In this document: piece after piece, positions 5,841 to 11,851 of the stretch
Layout: the number at the start of each line of letters is the position of its first letter
Position numbering within the stretch: position 1 is the first letter of the stretch
Source: DASPXY01 sp038227745
GTDB lineage: Bacteria > Planctomycetota > Planctomycetia > Gemmatales > Gemmataceae
Assembly (NCBI GenBank): GCA_038227745.1
Contig: JBBRPS010000271.1
Location: 1-11,851, forward strand
DNA length: 11,851 bases
Reading direction: 5' to 3'
Notes under the pieces: model-generated
The model's database searches: none
Seen by the model: the letters and a program-made list of their open reading frames with translations, nothing else
Told to the model about the DNA's origin: nothing
Made by a program: the position numbers and the translations under genes

Positions 5841-7223
5841 GTGACGCAGACGACGCGAGCGTTTAAGGGGCAGCAGTGGATGGTCTGGGGGCTGGCCGTG
5901 ATCCCCGTGGTGGTGCTCGGCGGCTACTATCTGATCCGGGGATTCTCCCTGACACCGGCGTGGGCCCTGGAACCGAGCGACGAGGTGTCGTCGGCTCCCG
6001 CCAGCATCCGCGTGGACGTGGCGACTCCCCAAAAGGGTGGCATGGACAGGACAACCGTCCAGCCCGGGACCGTCCAGTCCTACCAGCACGCCCAGCTGTT
6101 CGCGGAAGTCTCGGGCTACCTCAAGACGCAAACGGTGGACATCGGCGACCGCGTGAAGCGCGGGCAGGTGCTCGCCACCATCGACGTGCCCGAACTGGAG
6201 AAACAGGTCAAGCGGAACAACTCCGCCCTGGCCCAGACCCGCGCCCGGGTTCGCCAGATGAAGGCCCGGGTCAAAAGCGCCCGCGCCGATAAACTGGCCG
6301 CCCTGGCGGGCGTGGTGCATGCCGAGGCCGCCCACAAGAGCGCCGAGGCCTGGGGCCGGTTCCGCCGCAAGCAGTACGAGCGCTATAAGGAACTGTACGC
6401 CCTGAAGAGCATCGACGAGCGCCTCGTGGACGAGACCCGCGAGCGCTCTGAGGCCGCCATGGAGTCGATCCGCTCGGCCGAGGCGGCCATCAGTACCGCC
6501 ACGGCCCAGGTCGCCGCCACCGACGCCAAGATCGAGCAGGCCGAGGCCGATGTCGTCGAGGCCGAGTCCCAGGTGGACGTGGCCCAGGCGGACCTGGAGA
6601 AGTCCCAGGTGCTCGTGCAGTTCGCGACCATCGTTTCGCCCTACGACGGCATCATCACGCACCGCGCCATGTTCCCCGGCGACTTCGTCCGTGCCGCCAC
6701 CGGGGGTGGGGCCCACATCCCCCTCCTGACCGTGGAGCGGACCGACCGGATGCGCGTCATCGTGCAGATCCCTGACCGCGACGTCCCCTTCGCCGACCCC
6801 GGGGACGAGGCCCTCGTCGAGATCGACGCGCTGCCGGGCAAGCCGTTCAAGGCGAAAATTTCCCGCATCGCCGGGTCCGAGGACCAGCAGACCCGCCTGA
6901 TGCGGGTCGAGATCGACCTGCCGAACCCGACCGGCAAGATCCGCCAGGGCATGTACGGCCGGGTGACCATCGTGCTGGAGAAGTCCGCGGACCTGTTGTC
7001 CGTCAACTCGTCCTGCCTGGTCGGTCGGGCCGAGGACGGCAAGGGGGCGGTGTACGTCGTCCGCGACGGCCACGCCCACCGCGTGCCGGTCGTGCTGGGC
7101 GGCGACAACGGCGTCCGGGTGGCGGTCCTGAGCGGCCTTTTGCCCGACGACCAGGTGATCCGCCGCCCGCCGAGCGGCCTGTACGACGACGCCCCGGTGG
7201 TCATCCCCTCGCCGGCAAACTAG
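5841..7223 (+). CDS. RND/HlyD-family periplasmic adaptor subunit of an efflux pump
   Basis: The 460-residue protein is a membrane-fusion adaptor linking an RND permease to an outer-membrane channel. An N-terminal membrane anchor (about 15-32) leaves the rest in the periplasm. The lipoyl-like half-motifs are GYLKTQTVDIGDRVKRGQVL (about 92-111) and IVSPYDGIITHRAMFPGDFV (about 264-283). Between them lies a long Ala/Glu/Arg-rich coiled-coil hairpin (about 118-258), longer than in AcrA-type adaptors. A beta-barrel (about 300-380) with the RQGMYGRV motif and a membrane-proximal domain (about 385-455) follow. The start is GTG 5841 with GAGGTG just upstream; ATG 5880 is possible but lacks a comparable site. 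The permease follows after 160 bp, so the two form one functional unit. The substrate cannot be told from sequence; no metal-binding His/Met cluster typical of copper pumps is obvious. Confidence 0.92.
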   Translation: MTQTTRAFKGQQWMVWGLAVIPVVVLGGYYLIRGFSLTPAWALEPSDEVSSAPASIRVDVATPQKGGMDRTTVQPGTVQSYQHAQLFAEVSGYLKTQTVDIGDRVKRGQVLATIDVPELEKQVKRNNSALAQTRARVRQMKARVKSARADKLAALAGVVHAEAAHKSAEAWGRFRRKQYERYKELYALKSIDERLVDETRERSEAAMESIRSAEAAISTATAQVAATDAKIEQAEADVVEAESQVDVAQADLEKSQVLVQFATIVSPYDGIITHRAMFPGDFVRAATGGGAHIPLLTVERTDRMRVIVQIPDRDVPFADPGDEALVEIDALPGKPFKAKISRIAGSEDQQTRLMRVEIDLPNPTGKIRQGMYGRVTIVLEKSADLLSVNSSCLVGRAEDGKGAVYVVRDGHAHRVPVVLGGDNGVRVAVLSGLLPDDQVIRRPPSGLYDDAPVVIPSPAN

Positions 7224-7224
7224 G

Positions 7225-7367
7225 GAAGAGAGAAACCACGAAATACACGAAAAACACGAAAAAAACACAGCAAAGAGAGGGGGAGTCGAGGCATCGCTTG
7301 CCCTGCCCCCTTCTGTCTATGTTGTCTTTTTTTCGTGTTTTTCGTGTATTTCGTGGTTTCTCTCTTC
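7225..7367. repeat. Perfect 41-bp inverted repeat between adaptor and permease genes
   Basis: 7225-7265 and 7327-7367 are perfect reverse complements over 41 bp, with a 61-bp loop (7266-7326). After one mismatch the pairing continues for three more bases inward. The arms are built from near-repeats of CACGAAA and are only about 34% GC in a window of mostly GC-rich DNA. The loop contains a GGGGG/CCCCC pairing. The repeat starts 2 bp after the adaptor stop and ends 16 bp before the permease start. ACCACGAAATACACGAAA-type sequence recurs between genes in many bacterial genomes, from general knowledge, so this is likely a dispersed palindromic element. In RNA it would be a very stable hairpin that could affect decay or read-through of the adaptor-permease message. 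Confidence 0.9.
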
Positions 7368-7383
7368 TCGACGAGGACCCGAG

Positions 7384-10300
7384 ATGAATGGGTTGATCCG
7401 CTTTTCACTCCGCAATCACTACGCCGTCATCGTGATGGTCCTGACCGTTCTGGTCCTCGGCGCCCTGAGCCTGGGGCTGTTCCCGGGCGGCATGACGAAC
7501 GCCATCCCGGTGGACATCCTGCCATCCTTCAAGAGCCCGGCCGTGCAGGTGCTGACGTTCTACGGGGGCATGCCGGCGACCAGCATCGAGAACGACATCA
7601 CCAACCGCATGGAGCGCTGGACCGGCCAGGCCGCCGGCACCCTGCGGCAGGAGTCGCGCTCCATCATCGGCTGCAGCATCATCCGCAACTTCTACCGCGA
7701 AGACATCGACCCCAACGGCGCCCTCACCCAGGTCAACTCGCTGGCCTCGGCCGCCATCCCCAACCTGCCCCCCGGCACCCTGCCCCCCGTGGTCCTGCCG
7801 TTCGACCCGACGGGGACGACCCCGGTCTGCCTGGTCGCCCTCGACAGCAAGACGCAGACCGAGTCGATCCTCTACGACACGGGGCGGTACGAGGTCCGCA
7901 ATATGATCATGGCCGTCAACGGCGCCGTCGCCCCCGTGGTCTACGGCGGCCGGCTGCGGGCCGTCCTCGCCTACCTCGACCGCCAGAAGATGCAGGCCCG
8001 CAACCTGTCCCCGGTCGAGGTGATGGACGCGATCGACCGCAGCAACGTCTTCATGTCGGCCGGCGGCGCCAAGTTCGGCAAGACGGACTACGCCCTCGAC
8101 TCCAACTCGATGTACTCGCTGCCCGCGATGATGGGCGACATCCCGATCAAGACGGAGAACGGTCGGACCATCTTCCTGCGCGACGTGGCGACTCCTCGCG
8201 ACGCCAGCATGATCCAGACGAATGTCGTTCGCATCGGCGGCCCCCACGGCGAGAGCCGCCGCCAGGTCTACATCCCCGTCTACCGCCAGATGGGGTCGAG
8301 CACCCTCGACGTCGTCAACGGCGTCAAGGAGGCCGTCCCCGAGATGAAGAACAAGTTGACCCAGGGCGACATCGACCTCAAGGTCGTCATGGACCAGTCG
8401 ATCTACGTCCGCCACTCCATCGAGAGCCTGGCCGAGGAAGGCGTCCTCGGGGCGATCCTGTGCTCGCTGGTGATCCTCATCTTCCTGGGCGAGTGGCGGA
8501 TGACGCTGATCGCGGTCATGACCATCCCGATCGCGGTGACGGCGGCGGTGGTCGGCCTGCACCTGACGGGGAACACCATCAACGTGATGACGCTGGCGGG
8601 CCTGTCCCTGGCCATCGGCCCGCTCGTGGACAGCGCCATCATCTGCCTGGAGAATACGCACCGCCACCTGGGCCTGGGCGTCAAGCCGAAGGAGGCCGCC
8701 TTCTTCGGCGCCAGCGAGGTGGCCCTGCCGGAGCTGGTGGCCAGCCTGTGTACGCTGCTGGTGCTGGCCCCGCTGGCGATGATGCCCGGCCTGGGCACAT
8801 TCCTGTTCCGCCCGATGGCCTTTGCGGTCGCCTTCGCCATGATCGCCGCCTACGTCCTGTCGCGGTCGTTCGTCCCGGCCCTGTGCGGCATGTGGATGCG
8901 CCCGCACCTGCCGCAGCGGGAGGTCTACCACGGCAAGGACTACCAGCACCGCAGCGACCACGAACTGGGCGCCCCCCGCGGGTTCTTCGGGCGGCTGTTC
9001 GACCGCTGGGAGGGGCTGATCCACCTCGGCATCGCCGGCTACCTGCGGGCGCTGAACGTGGTGATGCGCCGCCGGCTGCTCACGGTCCTGTCGGCGTTCA
9101 CCCTGCTCGTGTTGGTCCTGGTCGGCTTCGGCACGCAGCTCCGCCGTGAGTTCTTCCCCGAGGTGGACGCCGGCGCGTTTGAGGTCTACGTCCGCGCCCC
9201 GGCCGGCACCCGCATCGAGGAGACGGAGAAACGGATCGCCGAGGTGGAAAAATTCGTCCGCGCCCGGACGGGGCGCGACCTGGACCTGCTCATCAGCGAG
9301 CTGGGCGTGGTGGCCGACTGGTCGGCCGCCTACACCCCGAACTCCGGGCCGATGGACGTGGTCCTCAAGGTCCAGCTCAAGCCCGACCGCGAGCAGTCCG
9401 CTCAGGAGTACGTCCACCGGCTGCGCCAGGGGTTCGCGGCCGCGGCGAAGTTCGCCGACCTGGAGTTCGCCTTCGACTCGGGCGGCATGATCCGCGGCGC
9501 CATGAACGAGGGGAAATCGACTCCCCTCAACGTCCGCATCACCAGCAAGAACCTGGAGAAAGCTTACCAGGTGGCGGAGGCCATCCAGCGCGAGGTGCGC
9601 CAGGTAAACGGCGTGGTGGACTGCCGCATCCTCCAGCGCCTCAACTACCCGCAGTACGTCGTGGACGTCGATCGGGCCAAGGCCGCCGACCTCGGCCTGT
9701 CGCAGACCGACGTGATGAAGAACCTGGTCGCGGCCCTGAACTCCAGCATCCAGTTCAACAAGCGGAACTTCTGGATCGACCCGGTCAGCCACAACCAGTA
9801 TTTCGTCGGCGTCCAGTACCCCGAGGAGGAGATCGAGTCCATCGACACGTTGATGGACGTGCCGATCACCAGCACGGCGCAGAAGAAGTCGATCCCGCTG
9901 CGCAACGTCGCCACCGTACGGCGGACCAACGTCCCCGCCGAGATCACCCACGCCAACCTGCAGCCGACCATCGACCTGACGATGGGGGTACACGGCCGCG
10001 ACCTCGGCCACATCGCCGACGACGTGGCCGCGGTGGTCGGGAAGTTCGGCGTGGCGAAGGGGCGGGGCTCCTGGGTGCCGTACGACCCGCGGGAGAACGG
10101 CAAGAGGCCAATGGCGGGGAGCCGGATCACCCTGAGTGGCGAGTACGCGCGCATGCAGGACACCTTCCGCAACCTGGGGGTCGGCCTGATCCTGGCCACC
10201 CTGCTCGTGTACTTCCTGATGGCCGCCCTGTTCAAGTCGTGGCTGACGCCGCTGGTGATCCTGTCGGCGGTGCCGGTCGGACTGGTCGGGGTGGTGACGA

Positions 10301-10797
10301 TGCTGTACGTCACCGGGACGGCGCTCAACGTGCAGTCGCTGCTGGGCGTGATCTTCATGGTCGGCATCGTGGTCTCGAACACGGTGCTGCTGGTCGATTT
10401 CGCCCAGCAGTTGCGGCGGCAGGACGGGCTGGGGCCGACGGAGGCGATCGTCAAGGCGGCGGCGGTGCGGGTGCGGCCGGTGGTGATGACGGCCCTGGCG
10501 GCGTTCTTCGCCCTGGTGCCGATGGCGCTGGGCCTGGCCCGCGGCAGCGAGGCCAACACGCCCCTGGGGCGGGCGGTGGTCGGCGGCCTGCTGGCCGGGC
10601 TGGTCACCACGCTGTTCGTCGTGCCGTGCCTCTTCTCGCTGGTGGTCAAGGGCCGCCTGGAAGATGAGGACGGGGATGAAAACGCAACGGCGCCGCCCGC
10701 CGGCCCGCCCAGTGGCGAGTCCCGTCCCGTCGTTCCCGGTCAGGCCGGCGCTGAGACGCACATCATGCCCGGGGGTGCGCAGGGGGCTCCGGCCTGA
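7384..10797 (+). CDS. RND efflux transporter permease (AcrB/HAE1-like)
   Basis: The 1137-residue inner-membrane proton-driven pump has the usual duplicated layout. TM1 is at about 13-33, followed by a periplasmic porter region (about 35-345) and TM2-TM6 (about 352-500). After a cytoplasmic linker come TM7 (about 565-582), a second porter region (about 590-925) and TM8-TM12 (about 930-1088). In TM4 the sequence is GPLVDSAIICLEN, keeping the first relay Asp (D416) but with Ser at the second. In TM10 it is GIVVSNTVLLVDF, with Ser998 where AcrB has the relay Lys. R1029 and T1036 in TM11 are kept. The start ATG 7384 has GAGGA 6 nt upstream. The protein ends in a Pro/Gly-rich tail of about 45 residues (from about 1092). 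It pairs with the adaptor upstream; no outer-membrane factor gene is in the window. The substrate is unknown. Confidence 0.93.
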   Translation: MNGLIRFSLRNHYAVIVMVLTVLVLGALSLGLFPGGMTNAIPVDILPSFKSPAVQVLTFYGGMPATSIENDITNRMERWTGQAAGTLRQESRSIIGCSIIRNFYREDIDPNGALTQVNSLASAAIPNLPPGTLPPVVLPFDPTGTTPVCLVALDSKTQTESILYDTGRYEVRNMIMAVNGAVAPVVYGGRLRAVLAYLDRQKMQARNLSPVEVMDAIDRSNVFMSAGGAKFGKTDYALDSNSMYSLPAMMGDIPIKTENGRTIFLRDVATPRDASMIQTNVVRIGGPHGESRRQVYIPVYRQMGSSTLDVVNGVKEAVPEMKNKLTQGDIDLKVVMDQSIYVRHSIESLAEEGVLGAILCSLVILIFLGEWRMTLIAVMTIPIAVTAAVVGLHLTGNTINVMTLAGLSLAIGPLVDSAIICLENTHRHLGLGVKPKEAAFFGASEVALPELVASLCTLLVLAPLAMMPGLGTFLFRPMAFAVAFAMIAAYVLSRSFVPALCGMWMRPHLPQREVYHGKDYQHRSDHELGAPRGFFGRLFDRWEGLIHLGIAGYLRALNVVMRRRLLTVLSAFTLLVLVLVGFGTQLRREFFPEVDAGAFEVYVRAPAGTRIEETEKRIAEVEKFVRARTGRDLDLLISELGVVADWSAAYTPNSGPMDVVLKVQLKPDREQSAQEYVHRLRQGFAAAAKFADLEFAFDSGGMIRGAMNEGKSTPLNVRITSKNLEKAYQVAEAIQREVRQVNGVVDCRILQRLNYPQYVVDVDRAKAADLGLSQTDVMKNLVAALNSSIQFNKRNFWIDPVSHNQYFVGVQYPEEEIESIDTLMDVPITSTAQKKSIPLRNVATVRRTNVPAEITHANLQPTIDLTMGVHGRDLGHIADDVAAVVGKFGVAKGRGSWVPYDPRENGKRPMAGSRITLSGEYARMQDTFRNLGVGLILATLLVYFLMAALFKSWLTPLVILSAVPVGLVGVVTMLYVTGTALNVQSLLGVIFMVGIVVSNTVLLVDFAQQLRRQDGLGPTEAIVKAAAVRVRPVVMTALAAFFALVPMALGLARGSEANTPLGRAVVGGLLAGLVTTLFVVPCLFSLVVKGRLEDEDGDENATAPPAGPPSGESRPVVPGQAGAETHIMPGGAQGAPA

Positions 10798-10920
10798 GGC
10801 TCCGACCGCTACCGTGGTGATGCGTCCGCCGCGCCGGACCACGGCCCCAACCCACCTCCCGGTCTGCCCGAGGTCGGGTTATCGTGATGGCGCCACAAGG
10901 CAGGCCGAATCGCAAGACAT

Positions 10921-10954
10921 GGCGGGAGGTGTTCAGCACCTCCCGCCGTTTTTT
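10921..10954 (+). terminator. Strong intrinsic terminator downstream of the RND permease
   Basis: GGCGGGAGGTG (10921-10931) pairs perfectly with CACCTCCCGCC (10937-10947) around a 5-nt loop, followed after one G by six T residues (10949-10954). This is a textbook Rho-independent terminator, 124 bp after the permease stop. It separates the efflux unit from the sigma factor gene. Confidence 0.92.
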
Positions 10955-10990
10955 GCGCTGGGCAGGCCGTCCGCGTGGCCCGGCAGGTCG

Positions 10991-11019
10991 TTGACTCGGC
11001 GCCGCGGGGCGGGTAGGGT
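10991..11019 (+). promoter_or_regulatory. Sigma-70-like promoter for the ECF sigma factor gene
   Basis: TTGACT (10991-10996, five of six to consensus) and TAGGGT (11014-11019, keeping the key first T, A and last T) are spaced by 17 bp. They lie between the upstream terminator and the sigma factor start, and predict a leader of roughly 50 nt. The -10 is weak, but position and spacing fit. Confidence 0.5.
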
Positions 11020-11073
11020 GCATTTGGCCCCATCAGGGAGGCCATATCACTCCACCGCCGCGGAGACCCAGCC

Positions 11074-11706
11074 ATGACCGATTCGCCGCGCACGCCCGAC
11101 GACTCCCAGGGCCGCCACCCGCCGGAGATCGGACACCCGACCAGCCTGCTGGAGAAAGTCTGCGGCGGTGTCGCCGGGAGCTGGGACCGGCTCGTCGCGC
11201 TGTGCGCCCCGGTCGTGGCCCGCTGGTGCCGGGGGAAGGGGTTGCAGCAGGCGGACGTGGACGACGTGCTGCAGGAAGTGTTCCGGGCGGTGGCGCGCAA
11301 GCTCGCGGACTTCCGTAGGGACGGCCGCGGCAGCTTCGCACGCTGGCTGTCCACAATCACGCGCACCAAGATTGTCGATCACCGGCGGCGTCAGGGGAAG
11401 GAGCCGGCAGCGGTCGGCGGCAGCGATTTCCTGCGCGAAGTCGAGCAAGTACCCGCGGCGGAGAGCAGCCACGCAGGTAGTTCCGCAGAACCAACGGAGG
11501 AGCAACTCCTGGTCCGCTCCTGTCTCGACCAGATACGCGGCGAGTTCAAGGAGAAGACCTGGCAGGCGTTCTCTCTGACCGCTCTGGAGGGCCAGGCGGT
11601 CGCCGAAGTTGCCGCGGCCCTGGGCATGTCGGAGGGCGCGGTCTACATCGCCAGATCGCGCGTGTTCCGGCGCCTCCGCGAGGAATTGCGAGACCTGATC
11701 GAGTAA
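11074..11706 (+). CDS. RNA polymerase sigma factor, ECF subfamily
   Basis: The 210-residue protein is an ECF-type sigma-70 factor with region 2 and region 4 only. Region 2 (about 24-107) includes DVDDVLQEVF (61-70), the core-binding signature, and FRRDGRGSFARWLSTITRTKIVDHRRR across 80-106, which covers the -10 recognition part. A linker rich in Ala, Ser and Glu (about 108-143) joins region 4 (about 148-207), whose helix-turn-helix runs through AVAEVAAALGMSEGAVYIARSR (about 175-196). ATG 11074 has GGAG 8 nt upstream (11062-11065). No anti-sigma factor gene overlaps or follows within the window. In planctomycetes such sigma factors are often followed by a Ser/Thr protein kinase gene, which could lie beyond the right edge. 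Its regulon is unknown; the efflux genes are separated from it by a terminator. Confidence 0.93.
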   Translation: MTDSPRTPDDSQGRHPPEIGHPTSLLEKVCGGVAGSWDRLVALCAPVVARWCRGKGLQQADVDDVLQEVFRAVARKLADFRRDGRGSFARWLSTITRTKIVDHRRRQGKEPAAVGGSDFLREVEQVPAAESSHAGSSAEPTEEQLLVRSCLDQIRGEFKEKTWQAFSLTALEGQAVAEVAAALGMSEGAVYIARSRVFRRLREELRDLIE

Positions 11707-11761
11707 CCGGGTGGTGTCCCCCTCCCTTCGACAAGTTACGGGGTCCCGCATGGCTAAAATC

Positions 11762-11851
11762 CTCGTTTAGCCGCGAGCGTTGAGCCAGATCCCGCTGCGC
11801 GGGGGCGAGCGCGGGACAGCGCGCGCGCTCGTTTAGCCGCGAGCGGTGAGC
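11762..11851. repeat. Direct repeat CTCGTTTAGCCGCGAGCG... downstream of the sigma factor
   Basis: A 24-bp unit occurs at 11762-11785 and 11828-11851, identical at 23 of 24 positions, with a 66-bp period. Each unit holds a small internal inverted pair (CTCG...CGAG). The spacer contains a further inverted pair (TCCCGC and GCGGGA) and a GC-alternating run. The array may continue past the right edge. It resembles intergenic repeats I associate with Gemmata-type genomes and differs from the family at the left edge. Confidence 0.75.

Noticed and set aside
5643..7268. Minus-strand open frame of about 541 residues opposite the adaptor gene
   Set aside because: Composition is rich in His, Gly, Asp and Val, as expected for an antisense shadow; the plus strand carries the clear adaptor domains.
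7220..7408. 62-residue minus-strand open frame across the inverted repeat
   Set aside because: The peptide (CFFRVFRVFRGF pattern) is simply a translation of the repeat arms, a common spurious annotation.
7335..9149. 604-residue plus-strand open frame overlapping the permease start
   Set aside because: It begins in the inverted repeat and continues as an Arg/Pro/Gly-rich shadow in another frame of the permease.
7405..10842. Long minus-strand open frame of about 1145 residues opposite the RND permease
   Set aside because: It is a His/Arg/Asp-rich shadow caused by the G/C-ending codons of the permease, with no domain.
11762..11851. CRISPR array
   Set aside because: There are only two repeat copies, the spacer is GC-rich and itself palindromic, and no cas genes are present.

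Overview
The window reads as chromosome from a GC-rich planctomycete, most likely a Gemmataceae relative. That placement is an inference. It rests on strongly G/C-ending codons, an orphan ECF sigma factor of the planctomycete style, and short GC-rich intergenic repeats of the kind I associate with Gemmata-type genomes. No rRNA, intact tRNA, CRISPR array or transposase gene was seen.

Left part (129-4956, all minus strand). Four genes point leftwards. The two most upstream encode a 102-residue protein of unknown function (4956-4648) and a 146-residue retropepsin-like aspartic protease (4660-4220), overlapping by 13 bp. After a 114-bp gap come hen1 (4105-2702) and pnkp (2711-129), overlapping by 10 bp. 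Together hen1 and pnkp form a complete bacterial Pnkp/Hen1 RNA-repair cassette. Pnkp heals cleaved RNA ends (5' kinase, 3' phosphatase) and ligates them, and Hen1 2'-O-methylates the 3' end at the break so the sealed RNA resists being cut again. The ribosome-binding site of hen1 lies in the 3' arm of a hairpin, which may gate its translation. Repeats and a plus-strand terminator-like hairpin fill positions 1-128.

Middle (4957-5840). This is decayed or gene-poor DNA. It holds the 5' end of a calcineurin-like metallophosphoesterase gene, broken by a nonsense codon and a 2-bp insertion. There is also a degenerate tRNA-like stretch on the minus strand, and a less GC-rich segment with no recognisable gene.

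Right part (5841-11706, plus strand). A two-gene RND efflux unit encodes a HlyD-type periplasmic adaptor (5841-7223) and an AcrB-like inner-membrane permease (7384-10797). The 160-bp gap between them holds a perfect 41-bp inverted repeat that is A/T-rich, unlike everything around it. No outer-membrane channel gene is present in the window. A strong intrinsic terminator (10921-10954) closes this region. A promoter-like sequence then precedes an ECF sigma-70 factor gene (11074-11706). The window ends in a second family of short GC-rich repeats.

The Hen1/Pnkp cassette is a known system. I did not find a convincing new one. The best candidates for something undescribed are the protease plus small-protein pair upstream of it, the hen1 leader hairpin, and the long inverted repeat inside the efflux unit.
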